The notes below the pieces were generated by a model. It saw only the letters and a program-made list of their open reading frames with translations. It was not told the DNA's origin and did not search any database. This document shows, piece after piece, positions 44,683-54,526 of a stretch of DNA of 64,000 bases. How positions within the stretch are numbered: position 1 is the first letter of the stretch; each line of letters opens with the position of its first letter. Position numbers and translations under genes: made by a program. Source of the stretch: Puniceibacterium sediminis (lineage in GTDB: Bacteria; Pseudomonadota; Alphaproteobacteria; Rhodobacterales; Rhodobacteraceae); assembly GCF_900188035.1 (NCBI RefSeq), contig NZ_FZNN01000017.1:1-64000 (forward strand), read 5' to 3'.

Positions 44683-45606
44683 TCAAACGTTCCGCTTGGC
44701 CCTGTGCCTGATCCTTTGGAAGATTCGCCCGTCGATCACCAGCAACCCCAGCACGAGCAGGGCAAACCCGCCGTAGGCGGCGTGCGACAGTGCCTCGCCC
44801 CTTACAAGCGCGCCGAGGGTGATGGCAACCGGCGGGATCAGCAGTGTCACCAGCATGAGGTTGCCGCTGCCCGCCATGGCCAGCACGCGGTAGTAGAGAA
44901 GATAGGCCAGCGCCGTGGCGATGCCGGCGTAATAGCCGATGGAAACCCATGTTTCGGGGAGCAGGGACAGGCTGGGCACACCTTCGAACCAGAGTGTGAG
45001 GGGTGCCATGATCAGGGTCGAAGCGGTCAGCATCCCGGCTGCGGCTATTTGGGGGCGCACGCCGCGCAGGGTGCTGCGCGCCCACGCCCCGGCGCAGGCA
45101 TAGGACAGGGTGCCCGCCAGCACGGCCAACTGCGCAAGCGAGGTGATGTCGAAAGAGTGCAGCGCGCCGGGGCCGATGGCGATGGCCACCCCGGCAAAGC
45201 CGATCATGACGCCGGTGGCCTTGCGCGCGCTCAGCCGTTCATCGGCAAAGACCAGCGCCGCGACCAGCACGCCAAAGATCGCCGTGGCGGCATTGAAGAT
45301 GGACGTCAGCCCGCTGGGGATATGCAACTGCCCCCAGGCCATCAGGGAAAACGGGATGGCGTTGTTGAGCAGCCCCATGATCAGGAAAGCGCCCCAGATC
45401 CGGGGATCGCGGGGCAGGGACATCCGGCGCAGGGCGATAAAGATCCAGAGCACGGCCATGGCCCAGAAGGTACGGTGCAGCACGGATGTCAGCGGCCCGA
45501 TTTCGTCCAGGGCCGTGCGAATGGACAGGAACGAGCCGCCCCAGATCAGGGCCAGAAGGGCGAGTTCAGCCCAGGCGCGGGCAGAGAGCGAGGTTTGCTG
45601 TGTCAT
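44683..45606 (-). CDS. DMT-superfamily exporter (EamA)
   Basis: This 307-residue protein has about ten membrane spans in two EamA repeats, starting LALIWGGSFLSIRTAL. ATAIFGVLVAALVFADERLS and TLLIPPVAITLGALVRGEAL mark the two halves. Such carriers export amino acids, nucleosides or other small molecules. A second, unrelated EamA gene lies at 46984-47853. It is upstream of the ATPase gene and not clearly in an operon with metA. Confidence 0.87.
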   Translation of the reverse strand: MTQQTSLSARAWAELALLALIWGGSFLSIRTALDEIGPLTSVLHRTFWAMAVLWIFIALRRMSLPRDPRIWGAFLIMGLLNNAIPFSLMAWGQLHIPSGLTSIFNAATAIFGVLVAALVFADERLSARKATGVMIGFAGVAIAIGPGALHSFDITSLAQLAVLAGTLSYACAGAWARSTLRGVRPQIAAAGMLTASTLIMAPLTLWFEGVPSLSLLPETWVSIGYYAGIATALAYLLYYRVLAMAGSGNLMLVTLLIPPVAITLGALVRGEALSHAAYGGFALLVLGLLVIDGRIFQRIRHRAKRNV

Positions 45607-45671
45607 TCCCGGGTTCTATGCCAAACCGGTTGATCTGTGCGACCCGGATCTTGCGGCAATAGTGTTGGCGC

Positions 45672-45706
45672 AAAAAAAGACCGCCCGGCACGAGGGCTGG
45701 GCGGTC
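45672..45706 (-). terminator. Terminator of the FadL-type porin gene
   Basis: GACCGCCC (45679-45686) and GGGCGGTC (45699-45706) form the stem; on the minus strand it is followed by seven T residues (45672-45678). It lies 24 bases after the porin stop codon. Confidence 0.85.
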
Positions 45707-45729
45707 CATTTGTTCATCTCAGAATTGTA

Positions 45730-46875
45730 TCAGAACTTGTAAGCGATCTTGACGCCAAGGCCGACGGCCGAGTTGTTTTCGAAATCGGCGCGGGCCACAT
45801 CGGGGGTGCCGGTTTCAGGCTGCGCATCGCCCAGCCAGATATAGCTGATCCCGCTCGACAGGGTCAGGCTGTCTGTCACGCTGTAGGATCCGCCCAGTGT
45901 CACGCTGGTATAGCCGGTGGACGGGGCCAGCGGTGATACCAGCTTGTCGCCAGCGGCTTCGTAGGCGACGGCGATCGAACCAGAGAACTGGTCGTTGAAC
46001 CGGCGACCGACGCCAACACGGTAAGTGGTGGTATCTTCAAGGTCGATCAGGCCGCTGCCGACCACGGTCACGAACTGCTCTGAATCAAGCTTGAACTGCG
46101 AATGCTTGACGTAACGCACCGAACCGAAAAGCAGCGTGTCAGCGGCGATACCGGTCTGGAATTCGAGGTTCCAGCTTTCGGGCAGATCGACGTCTGTCGT
46201 GGAAGAGCCGTTCAGCAGGGGCATCGCGGGCGCGGGGCCGGGGCCGTCGGGATCGACCAGCGGGCCGCTTTCCGTCGTCTTGAAGTCATGGGTGATTTTC
46301 GAATTGTAGGTCAGTGCCACGCGCAGCGCGATATCGGGACGCTCATAGGCACCGCCGAGCACATAGCCATAGGCGCCGTTGCTCTTGAGGTTCAGATCGT
46401 AGCCGTTGACTGCGCCATAAGCGGCGCCGCGCAGCTGGATATCACCGTCGGCCTGGGAATGACGTAGGCCGCCGAAAGCGCTGAAATTCGGGTTGAACTG
46501 ATATTTCAGCAGGGCAGTGATCGCGGTGTTGGAGGCTTCCGCAGTGGTTCCGCCCAGCATCGGATTGCCGTCTTCATAGGCAATGTCCGCGCCATAAGGA
46601 CGGTCGATGATCAGCGCCGCCGACAGCGTGTCGCTGAACTGCATCTTGATCGCGGCGCTGGGTAGCCAGAAAGAACTGGCGACGTTGTCGATGTCCGCCA
46701 CAAGGGTCCGGCTGGTGCCAGTGACCGATGGCGAAACAAAGCCGAACGAAAGTTCAGCATGGTTGCCTTTTTCATAAAGCACCATCGCGGATTGCGTCGT
46801 GCGTTCGATGCCGCCCGCCGAAGCGGTCCCCGCAGCAAGGGCAAGCGCGGAAGCGCCAACCAGTATTTTATTCAT
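45730..46875 (-). CDS. FadL/OmpP1-family outer-membrane protein
   Basis: This 381-residue precursor has a signal peptide (about 1-20, ending TASA). The mature protein alternates polar and hydrophobic residues as a beta barrel and ends in KIAYKF, with the C-terminal aromatic needed for outer-membrane insertion. FadL-type features include SGISYIWLGDA and conserved glycine turns. FadL proteins import hydrophobic compounds, here perhaps fatty acids or hydrocarbons. A second member lies at 51136-52410. Confidence 0.85.
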   Translation of the reverse strand: MNKILVGASALALAAGTASAGGIERTTQSAMVLYEKGNHAELSFGFVSPSVTGTSRTLVADIDNVASSFWLPSAAIKMQFSDTLSAALIIDRPYGADIAYEDGNPMLGGTTAEASNTAITALLKYQFNPNFSAFGGLRHSQADGDIQLRGAAYGAVNGYDLNLKSNGAYGYVLGGAYERPDIALRVALTYNSKITHDFKTTESGPLVDPDGPGPAPAMPLLNGSSTTDVDLPESWNLEFQTGIAADTLLFGSVRYVKHSQFKLDSEQFVTVVGSGLIDLEDTTTYRVGVGRRFNDQFSGSIAVAYEAAGDKLVSPLAPSTGYTSVTLGGSYSVTDSLTLSSGISYIWLGDAQPETGTPDVARADFENNSAVGLGVKIAYKF

Positions 46876-46983
46876 GTTGTCCTCATCCCTGAAAAAAGTC
46901 TCTCCTCAGCCCGGACGCTACATCGGTTCGGTCACCATTCAATCTTTGACTTAGCGTCACATCGGCGACAGGGACGCGTGACG

Positions 46984-47853
46984 TTACGTTCCAGCCACAC
47001 CTCGCGTTTCATGCAGGATGTTGAAGTAGTTCGCGGCGAAAATAATTGCTGCACCCAGAAAGACATAAGGGTCCAACGGTTCGGCATAGATCAGCATCGC
47101 CAGGATCGCGATCACTGGCAGGCGCACGAAATCAATGGGCATCACAACCGTGGCGGGGGCGATGCGCAGTGCCGTCGTCAGGCAGAAATGCGCCACCAGC
47201 CCGGCACAGCCGATCACCACGATCCAGGGCCAGTTCGCGGCACTGGGCAAGGCGATATCGCCGTCAAAACCCGCACAGATCAGACCAAAGGCTGCCTGCA
47301 TGACGGTTAGGTAAAAAAGGATGCAGGTGATCGTTTCGGTCCGTGTCAGGCGGCGGGTGAATACCGCTGACAGGGCAAATGCGACGGCAGCGCCGGCGGC
47401 GGCCAGCAGCCCGGTATCAATGGTTTCCGGGCTGGGGCGCGCGACGATCAGGATGCCGATAAAGCCGAACACTGCGGATATGGCCCGTGTCCGCGTCAGC
47501 CGTTCGCCCAGCACCAGCGGTGACAGGACCATGACCCAGAGTGGTGCGGTGAACTCGAGCGCAAAGACCTGTGCCAGGGGAATCACCGTGATGGCGAAGA
47601 ACCACAGGTTTTGCCCGGTGAAATGGCTGATGTTGCGGATCAGGTGCAGGCCAAGGCTGCGGGTGGTGATCTGGCTGCGCGTGCCCGCCAGGGTCGCAAC
47701 CGTCAGCACCAGCGTCAGGCCGATCAGGCTGCGGTACATCATGATCTCGAATGTATCGAGATCGAGGCTGACCGCGCGGCCCGCCACCGCCATTGAGGTA
47801 AAGGACAGGATCGCCCCGATCATCCAGAGGCTGGCGCGCAGGGTGTCGCTCAT
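46984..47853 (-). CDS. DMT-superfamily exporter (EamA)
   Basis: This 289-residue protein has ten membrane spans in two EamA repeats. It starts MSDTLRASLWMIGAILSF; conserved segments are FTAPLWVMVLSPLVLGERL and APATVVMPIDFVRLPVIAIL. The start at 47853 is chosen on family length. Some relatives are S-adenosylmethionine carriers or riboflavin exporters; the substrate here is unknown. Confidence 0.85.
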   Translation of the reverse strand: MSDTLRASLWMIGAILSFTSMAVAGRAVSLDLDTFEIMMYRSLIGLTLVLTVATLAGTRSQITTRSLGLHLIRNISHFTGQNLWFFAITVIPLAQVFALEFTAPLWVMVLSPLVLGERLTRTRAISAVFGFIGILIVARPSPETIDTGLLAAAGAAVAFALSAVFTRRLTRTETITCILFYLTVMQAAFGLICAGFDGDIALPSAANWPWIVVIGCAGLVAHFCLTTALRIAPATVVMPIDFVRLPVIAILAMLIYAEPLDPYVFLGAAIIFAANYFNILHETRGVAGT

Positions 47854-47935
47854 GTGTTCGAATTCAGGGACATTTCGGGGGCTCCTACTCCTGCCAAGCA
47901 TCTGCCGTTAACCAGCAGGGATTGGCAAGACGGGA

Positions 47936-48208
47936 TCAGGCCTCGGTGATCTTGTAATCGCGCGTTATGCCATTGGTCACGCCGAACCATGCGCTGGCAC
48001 GGGTGCGGGCCTGATGGGCGTCGAACGCCGCCTGATTGATGAAGAGTTCCGACACTGCAAAGGTGCCCGGCTGCGTTTCGACCACTTCGAATTCCAGACA
48101 GCCGGGCTCTGCGCGGGTCAGAGCAATGTGGTCGGGCAGGGCGTCGCGTACCTTTTGCTGCTGGTCGGGGGCGCAGGTCAGGGTGCCGGTCAGATGGATC
48201 ATGGACAT
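47936..48208 (-). CDS. ABM-domain protein (antibiotic biosynthesis monooxygenase fold)
   Basis: This 90-residue dimeric alpha-beta barrel protein has the ABM features TGTLTCAPDQQQKV, EPGCLEFEV and FAVSELFINQAAFDAH. Many such proteins act on reactive carbonyls or haem, or have no known activity. The start may be at 48208 or 48202. It lies between an exporter gene and guaA, on the same strand. Confidence 0.8.
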   Translation of the reverse strand: MSMIHLTGTLTCAPDQQQKVRDALPDHIALTRAEPGCLEFEVVETQPGTFAVSELFINQAAFDAHQARTRASAWFGVTNGITRDYKITEA

Positions 48209-48263
48209 ATCTGATTGCTCAACTCTGGATCGGAAGAATGGTCCACCAAGCGCGTTCGAGGGA

Positions 48264-48292
48264 GGTTTTCGCAAGCTGTCAGTCCGAAAACC
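48264..48292 (-). terminator. Hairpin after guaA
   Basis: GGTTTTCG (48264-48271) and CGAAAACC (48285-48292) form an 8-bp stem with a 13-base loop, just downstream of the guaA stop on the minus strand. No T run follows. Confidence 0.45.
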
Positions 48293-48306
48293 CCCTTAGC
48301 TCTTGC

Positions 48307-49869
48307 TCATTCCCACTCGATCGTGCCGGGAGGCTTGGAGGTCACGTCATAGGTGACACGGTTGATGCCTTTGACCTCGTTTATGATGCGGGTCGCGGTT
48401 TCGCCCAGGAATTCATGGGTGAAGGGATAATAATCCGCCGTCATGCCATCGACGCTGTTCACGGCGCGCAGGGCACAGGCGAAATCATAGGTCCGCCCGT
48501 CGCCCATCACGCCGACTGTGCGCACCGGGAGAATCGCGACAAAGGCCTGCCAGATTTCGTCATAAAGCCCGTGCTTGCGGATCTGGTCGATATAGACCGC
48601 GTCCGCCTTGCGCAGGATTTCCAGCTTTTCGCGCGTGATCTCTCCGGGGCAGCGGATGGCCAGACCCGGTCCGGGGAAGGGGTGACGTCCGATGAAGCTG
48701 TCGGGCAGGCCAAGTTCGCGACCCAATGCGCGCACTTCGTCCTTGAACAGTTCGCGCAGGGGTTCGACCAGCTTGAGGCCCATCTTTTCCGGCAGGCCGC
48801 CGACATTGTGGTGGCTCTTGATCGTGACGGAGGGGCCGCCGCTGAAGGAGACCGATTCGATCACGTCGGGATAAAGCGTGCCCTGAGCGAGGAATTCCGC
48901 GCCTTCGATCTGGTTGGCGTACTTCTGGAAGACGTCGATGAACAATCCACCGATGATCTTGCGCTTGGTCTCGGGGTCGCTGACGCCGTCAAGCTTGCCA
49001 AGGAACAGCTCGGATTCATCGGCGTGGATCAGGGGCAGGTTGTAATGTTCGCGGAACATGGTGACGACTTCGGTCGCCTCGTTCAGACGCAGCAACCCGT
49101 GGTCGACAAAGACGCAGGTAAGTTGATCGCCGATCGCCTCGTGCAGGAGGATTGCGGCGACAGAGCTGTCGACGCCGCCGGACAGCGCGCAGATTACCTT
49201 TTTGTTGCCGACCTGATCGCGGATCTTGCGGATCGCCTCTTCGCGGTAGGCTTCCATCGTCCAGTCGCCGGTGAACCCGGCATCCTTTACGAAGTTTTCG
49301 TATAATGTGCGGCCGTTCGGGGTGTGATGCACCTCGGGGTGGAACTGCACGGCGTAGAACCGGCGGTCGAGGTCAGCGGTGATGGCGAAAGGCGCGTTGG
49401 GGGAGGTGCCATAGACCTTGAACCCGGGTGCGATTTTCGACACGTGGTCGCCGTGGCTCATCCAGACCTGTTCGCGCTGTTCGAGGAACCATCCGTTGAG
49501 CAGGTCAATCCTGTCTTCGGTCGGGGTCACATAGGCGCGGCCGAATTCGGCGGTGCCGTGGCCACGTTCAACATGCCCGCCAAGCATGTGCATCATGACC
49601 TGCTGGCCATAACAGATGCCCAGAACCGGAACGCCGAGTTCGAAAACTTCGGCCGGGGGCTGTGGTGCGCCGTCGTCAAAGACCGAGGACGGCCCCCCGG
49701 ACAGGATCACCGCCTTGGGTGCGAAGTCGGCCAGAAAGGCGGGCGTCACGGCGTTGAAAGGGTGAATTTCGCAATAGACATTGAGTTCACGCAGGCGGCG
49801 CGCGATGAGCTGCGTCACCTGACTGCCAAAGTCTATGATTAACAGGCGGTCATGCTGGGTTTGGGTCAT
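48307..49869 (-). CDS. guaA: GMP synthase (glutamine-hydrolysing)
   Basis: GuaA converts XMP to GMP. The 520-residue protein has a class I amidotransferase domain (GICYGQQVM with the nucleophile cysteine, and a GHG-type segment), the PP-loop [13 protein letters not shown] and the dimerisation domain ending PPGTIEWE. Length is typical. No purine operon surrounds it, as usual for guaA. Confidence 0.97.
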   Translation of the reverse strand: MTQTQHDRLLIIDFGSQVTQLIARRLRELNVYCEIHPFNAVTPAFLADFAPKAVILSGGPSSVFDDGAPQPPAEVFELGVPVLGICYGQQVMMHMLGGHVERGHGTAEFGRAYVTPTEDRIDLLNGWFLEQREQVWMSHGDHVSKIAPGFKVYGTSPNAPFAITADLDRRFYAVQFHPEVHHTPNGRTLYENFVKDAGFTGDWTMEAYREEAIRKIRDQVGNKKVICALSGGVDSSVAAILLHEAIGDQLTCVFVDHGLLRLNEATEVVTMFREHYNLPLIHADESELFLGKLDGVSDPETKRKIIGGLFIDVFQKYANQIEGAEFLAQGTLYPDVIESVSFSGGPSVTIKSHHNVGGLPEKMGLKLVEPLRELFKDEVRALGRELGLPDSFIGRHPFPGPGLAIRCPGEITREKLEILRKADAVYIDQIRKHGLYDEIWQAFVAILPVRTVGVMGDGRTYDFACALRAVNSVDGMTADYYPFTHEFLGETATRIINEVKGINRVTYDVTSKPPGTIEWE

Positions 49870-50115
49870 ATCTGCCCATTAGGGCCAAGCGGGACGCGGC
49901 GCAAGAGGACTGTGGTCATTGCAGTGAATCCAGCAGAGGCGTTGCGCCGTAGCATGCGCGCTGTGGACAGGATCAAAACGCCACTGGCGGGCATGGTTCA
50001 GGGAAAATGAAAACGGACCTTCGCCAGTCTTCATCTGCCCAAAAATACACCGGGGGTGACGGCGCAGGCGGTAGGGGCGGCGCCCCATGCCGCCCGCGCC
50101 GTTTGGCGGGTCGTT
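49870..50115. other. Intergenic region with a roseobacter-type signature
   Basis: No gene is seen. The stretch around 50028-50060 contains CTTCATCTGCCCAAAAATAC followed by a GGGGG run, a short signature that I know as a frequent intergenic sequence in Rhodobacteraceae, and then GGGGCGGCGCCCC. It could act as a processing or termination element for the carbonic anhydrase-like gene. Confidence 0.4.
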
Positions 50116-50910
50116 TTAGTTGATCGGCGATAGCAGTTCTGGCGCTGTCACCAGCTGGCGAACACCATGGCTGTGCTCTTCTTCAAAGACATTGCCCTCT
50201 GCCGCCCAGCGATTGAGAGAGGAGATGTCCAGACGCGCGCAGGTCGGGCGGACGTTCCAGGTGACTTGCATCGGCGAACAGATCGCCTCGGTATAGCTTG
50301 GCCCGGTGGTCGAACCCGCAAACAGAACCGGAGTGCCGGTGTCCGAGGGCAGGGCCGCGGGCTGGAACCGGCCGTTCGCGCCAACGGTGACTTTGGCGTA
50401 ATCGCCGAAATCCAGAGCGCCGGGATCGTTCACGACAAGAAAGACCTGCGATTCGACGCGCAGCTGCGGATTGGCGCAGGCGGCCGAGGAGCATGACCCA
50501 AGGCCCGGTCCGGGGGATACGTCACAGGAGGTGTAGACCCAGTGCACCTCGATCGTGTCACCCGGTTTAACGCCGTGAAAGCTCGTGTGGCCAGTTTCGG
50601 GCTCGGCAAGGTCGCTCGGGCTTAGCGTCGCGGTTTCGTTGCACTGAAAGCCGCCGTTTTCGCCGTCACCGGCTGAGAGCGAAAAGCCCGGACCCTTGTG
50701 TTCGGCATTGGTATGGGTGTGCAGGTTGCACAGGTTCATCGCCTCTGGCCCGGGCGCGGGGGAAAAGCTGCGCGGGTTGCTACCGATGTGCATGCCGATG
50801 TCGCGCGGTGTCTGCGGGCCAAAGCCCAGGCACAGGTCTTCGGCATAGGACGGGGCGGCGGCGCAAAATGTCGTGGCAAAAAGGGAGAGGGCAAGGGCAT
50901 GTCGGTTCAT
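50116..50910 (-). CDS. Delta-class carbonic anhydrase-like protein, exported
   Basis: This 264-residue precursor has a signal peptide (about 1-23, ending SYAE). NLCNLHTHTNAEHKGPGF (59-77) carries three histidines, H64, H66 and H71, that match the metal site of delta-class carbonic anhydrases known first from diatoms and dinoflagellates. Several cysteines (C27, C61, those in GLGSCSSAACANP) suit a periplasmic or secreted protein. It would interconvert CO2 and bicarbonate outside the cytoplasm. Activity is inferred from the motif alone. Confidence 0.68.
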   Translation of the reverse strand: MNRHALALSLFATTFCAAAPSYAEDLCLGFGPQTPRDIGMHIGSNPRSFSPAPGPEAMNLCNLHTHTNAEHKGPGFSLSAGDGENGGFQCNETATLSPSDLAEPETGHTSFHGVKPGDTIEVHWVYTSCDVSPGPGLGSCSSAACANPQLRVESQVFLVVNDPGALDFGDYAKVTVGANGRFQPAALPSDTGTPVLFAGSTTGPSYTEAICSPMQVTWNVRPTCARLDISSLNRWAAEGNVFEEEHSHGVRQLVTAPELLSPIN

Positions 50911-51135
50911 GGCGGATCCATCGCGTTGAGGTGACTCTAACCGCGCCTGTCAGACGCGAGATGACGCTGTTCTGAGGTCCAATCCCTGAATACTATCTTA
51001 AAGCGCGCATTTTCGCAAAAATCAGTCGTGCCCGGACACGCCGCGGCAGGCGCGCCGGTAAAAGTCACTTTGGCCCCGGATGCGACGCAATTCTTATCCG
51101 GTGCCCGGGCCCGGTCTTTCGCAATAGAAACTGTT

Positions 51136-52410
51136 CTACCAGCGATAGCTCGCGCCGATTGCGAATTCATTCTGCTCCATGCGCAGCGTGATCGGCTGTG
51201 CTGGCGACAGCGCCGGGTTGATGCCGGAGATCTCGTTGCTGAAGGCATGGGTGAAAGAAGAGGTGATGCTCCACTTGTCGTTGACCTTATAGGTCCCACC
51301 CACGGAAAGGTGCCACTGCGGCGTTGCAGGCGCCACGATGTTGAGCAACGCCTCTTCCTTCTCGGCGAACTGGGTGGCGTAGGACACGCCGCCGCGCAAC
51401 ATCAACCGGTCGGTGCTGCGAAAGATCGCAGCCACGCGGATCACGTCCATGTTGTCCCAGCCAAAGCCGGGGCCGTCGTCCGCACCAAAGGGGGCGGTGA
51501 TCGCGGTTCCGGTGTTTGCCAGGGATTTCACGTCCCCGTAAAAGATTCGCTGGTATTCTGCCGTCAGCGTCAGGCGTGGTTGCTGCGGCAGGGTATAGGC
51601 GAGGCCGACGGTGGCGACGGCGGGGATATCGAAATCGCCCTGTTCGGCGAACAGGCCCTTGTACTTATGGAACTCCTCCATGTTGATGCGGCTCCGGTAG
51701 GATGCCCCCAGCGTCAGGCCGGGAGATGCCTCATAAGCCACACCAAGGTTCAGGCCGAATCCGGTGGACCAGTCGTCACCGTTGTTGGTCATGTCACCGG
51801 GGCTGGAGGAATAGGATGCGTTGTCGAAATTTTCGAGTCCGGTCGCGCTGAAGCGTTGAATGGCTAGGATCGGCGCGACGCCAAAGCTCAAGCGTTCGTT
51901 CACGTCATAGGCAAGGCTGGCAGACAGGAATAACTGTTCCAGGTTCACGCCCAGCGGCGCTGTGGCCGACGGTCCATAACCCGGCGTAAAGGGGTTTGTG
52001 GCGTATTGCGTGTTCATGCCGCCGTTGCCAAAGGCGAACAATGCCAGTGATGTGCGGTCGTTCAGCTGGAAATTCACCCCGCCGCAGGGGATGAGAAAGG
52101 CGTCGTTCACACTGGTCTGCGATCCGGTGGTGATCGGTCCGGCCCCCGAAACGGAATAGCCGCGCTTGGGCGCAAACCCGGTCAGGCAGAACCCGGCCAC
52201 GTTTCCGATCCGCGTCCCGAATGCCGGGTTCTGCGCAAGCCCGAGAACGCCCGCTTCCACGGCGACGCCGGCCCCCGCCATACCCTTTGCCCCGCCGCCG
52301 TAACCATTGGCCATGTAACCGTTGGTGGCCGCAGCCGGTCCAGCCCCGAACAGGCAGGTTGCCGCAATCCCTCCGGCCGCGCATTTGCGGCGGAAATCCG
52401 AATAATTCAT
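51136..52410 (-). CDS. FadL/OmpP1-family outer-membrane protein
   Basis: This 424-residue precursor has a signal peptide (about 1-28, ending PAAA) and the FadL N-terminal hatch NGYMANGYGGGAKGMAGAG, with GLAQNPAF. It ends IGASYRW, a typical beta-barrel C-terminus. AGGGAGGAA lies 6 bases before the ATG. It belongs to the same broad family as the porin at 45730-46875, but the two are not close copies. It imports hydrophobic compounds. Confidence 0.9.
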   Translation of the reverse strand: MNYSDFRRKCAAGGIAATCLFGAGPAAATNGYMANGYGGGAKGMAGAGVAVEAGVLGLAQNPAFGTRIGNVAGFCLTGFAPKRGYSVSGAGPITTGSQTSVNDAFLIPCGGVNFQLNDRTSLALFAFGNGGMNTQYATNPFTPGYGPSATAPLGVNLEQLFLSASLAYDVNERLSFGVAPILAIQRFSATGLENFDNASYSSSPGDMTNNGDDWSTGFGLNLGVAYEASPGLTLGASYRSRINMEEFHKYKGLFAEQGDFDIPAVATVGLAYTLPQQPRLTLTAEYQRIFYGDVKSLANTGTAITAPFGADDGPGFGWDNMDVIRVAAIFRSTDRLMLRGGVSYATQFAEKEEALLNIVAPATPQWHLSVGGTYKVNDKWSITSSFTHAFSNEISGINPALSPAQPITLRMEQNEFAIGASYRW

Positions 52411-52663
52411 ACTGTTCCTCCCTGACCTGACGTGTTCCGGCAGGTCAATGTTGTTTTGTCAGCCTCTGAAGCGGGCCTTGTCCCCGGAAACACATTCCCA
52501 GTATCAAATATCTAAACGTGAGAATGTATTGTGTCACCACTTTTTGCAGGATGTCGCTTTTGCCCCTGAAGTGGCGCAAACACTCCTCAGCCGGAGGACA
52601 CCGCGGGGTAACACCGGAAAAACTCTGGGGGCCCGTGTGGCCCACTTGCCGAAGGATGGGCGT

Positions 52664-54208
52664 ATGACTGAAGCAGCAACCGGTAGACGCACCCGCGGCG
52701 GCGGCGGGGCAGCCCGGCGGGCCGAACGCACAGCCATCAGCCTTGAGACGGCGAAGTATATCGAGCGTAACATCCCCAATTTCGAAGTGCTGACCGAAGA
52801 GGCGCTGGAGATCATCGAGGCCAACGCCGAAACGGTGCTGGCCGAGATTGGCGTGAATTTCGTCAATAATCCCGCCGCACTTGATCGCTGGCGTGCCGCT
52901 GGCGCCGAGGTCGAGGGCGAGCGCGTCCGCATCCCGCGCGGTCTGGCGCGTCAACTGTGCAGCACCGCGCCCGCGCAGTACACCCAGCACGCCCGCAATC
53001 CTGCACGCAACGTCGTCGTCGGTGGGAAAAACCTTGTTCTGGCGCCGGTTTATGGCCCGCCCTTCGTGCATGACGCCGAAAAGGGCCGCCGCTATGCCAC
53101 GATAGAGGATTTCCGCAATTTCGTGAAGCTCGGCTACATGTCGAAATGGCTGCACCATTCAGGCGGCACGGTATGCGAGCCGACGGATGTGCCGGTGAAC
53201 AAACGGCATCTTGATATGCTGCACGCCCATATGACCCTGTCGGACAAGCCCTTCATGGGGTCGGTGACCGAGCCGAGCCGGGCGCAGGATTCGGTCGACA
53301 TGTGCGAGATCCTGTTCGGCAAGCAGTTCGTGCAGGACAACACGGTGATGACGAGCCTGATCAACATCAACTCGCCGATGACATTTGACGACACGATGAT
53401 GGGCGCGCTTGAAATCTATGCGGCCAACAATCAGGCTTGTGTCATCAGCCCCTTTATCGTCGGGGGGGCGATGGCCCCGGTGTCCGTCGCCGGAACGCTG
53501 ACGCAGGTCCTGGCCGAGGTTCTGGCGGGCATCGCCTATTCGCAGCTTGTGCGCGCTGGCGCGCCAGTGATCTTTGGCGCATTCGTGACCTCGATCGACA
53601 TGAATTCGGGTGCGCCCACCTTTGGCACGCCCGAGGCGTCGCTGATCACCTATGGTGCCGGGCAACTGGCGCGGCGGATGGGACTGCCCTACCGGTCGGC
53701 GGGGTCTTTCTGCGGGTCGAAATTGCCCGATGCGCAGGCCGCCTACGAGACCTCCAACTCCTTGAATATGGGGCTTTTGTCCGGCGTGAACTTTATGTTG
53801 CACGCCTGTGGCTGGCTTGAAGGCGGGCTGGTGTCATCCTACGAGAAATTCGTGATGGATGCGGACCAGCTCGGAGCACTTCACCATCTCGCAAAGGGCG
53901 TTCAGATCGACGAAAATGCCCAGGCGATGGATGCCATCGCCGAGGTCGGACCGGGCGGGCATTACCTTGGCTGTGCCCATACACAGGCGAATTTCAAGAC
54001 GGCCTTCTGGCGCTCGGATCTGTTCGACTACAAGCCATTCGAGACCTGGAGCGAAGAGGGTGCACGCGACACGATGGCTCTGGCCACACAGCGCGTGAAA
54101 CGGCAGCTGGACACCTATCAGAAACCCCCGCTTGACCCGGCCATCGCAGAGGCGCTCGAGGCCTTTGTCGCGCAGAAAAAGGCCTCTGTCCCGGACGCGT
54201 TTCTCTAG
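52664..54208 (+). CDS. MttB-family methyltransferase (non-pyrrolysine)
   Basis: This 514-residue protein belongs to the trimethylamine methyltransferase (MttB) superfamily. It is open without an in-frame amber codon, so it is a non-pyrrolysine member, like the glycine betaine methyltransferase MtgB. Segments such as NPARNVVVGGKNLVLAPVYG and GAGQLARRMGLPYRSAG fit the family TIM barrel. The first 30 residues are a basic, glycine-rich tail. GAAGGATGG precedes the ATG at 52664. No corrinoid protein gene is adjacent, so its methyl acceptor must be encoded elsewhere. It converges with the DUF6477 gene. Confidence 0.87.
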   Translation: MTEAATGRRTRGGGGAARRAERTAISLETAKYIERNIPNFEVLTEEALEIIEANAETVLAEIGVNFVNNPAALDRWRAAGAEVEGERVRIPRGLARQLCSTAPAQYTQHARNPARNVVVGGKNLVLAPVYGPPFVHDAEKGRRYATIEDFRNFVKLGYMSKWLHHSGGTVCEPTDVPVNKRHLDMLHAHMTLSDKPFMGSVTEPSRAQDSVDMCEILFGKQFVQDNTVMTSLININSPMTFDDTMMGALEIYAANNQACVISPFIVGGAMAPVSVAGTLTQVLAEVLAGIAYSQLVRAGAPVIFGAFVTSIDMNSGAPTFGTPEASLITYGAGQLARRMGLPYRSAGSFCGSKLPDAQAAYETSNSLNMGLLSGVNFMLHACGWLEGGLVSSYEKFVMDADQLGALHHLAKGVQIDENAQAMDAIAEVGPGGHYLGCAHTQANFKTAFWRSDLFDYKPFETWSEEGARDTMALATQRVKRQLDTYQKPPLDPAIAEALEAFVAQKKASVPDAFL

Positions 54209-54220
54209 GCTGTTTCCGCG

Positions 54221-54526
54221 TCAGCCAGCGACCAGAACCGGGGTGTATGAGGCGCGCAGCAGCTGCGCCTCTCCCATCATTGCGACCAGCACCTCGATGT
54301 GGCGGCTCACGGAATAGGACGCTGCACAATCCGTGCGGCGCTGTTCCAGGTCCTTTTCAATCTCGATCAACCTCTCCAGCGCCGTGCCGTGGGCAGGTAG
54401 GCTGGAGGCCCCCAGCAGGCGATGCAGCTGCGTGCTGCGTCGGTAGTCAGCCACGCCGATCCGGGCAGTACGGATCAGCAGGCGGGGGCGGCGAATCGAT
54501 TCGAAAATTCTAAGAGCGTTGGACAT
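54221..54526 (-). CDS. DUF6477 family protein
   Basis: This 101-residue basic, helical protein starts MSNALRIFESIRRPRLLIR and matches a small family that I know only from Rhodobacteraceae (DUF6477). No function is known. GAGGGAGA lies 9 bases before the ATG at 54526. It stands 12 bases from the convergent MttB-type gene. Confidence 0.65.
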   Translation of the reverse strand: MSNALRIFESIRRPRLLIRTARIGVADYRRSTQLHRLLGASSLPAHGTALERLIEIEKDLEQRRTDCAASYSVSRHIEVLVAMMGEAQLLRASYTPVLVAG

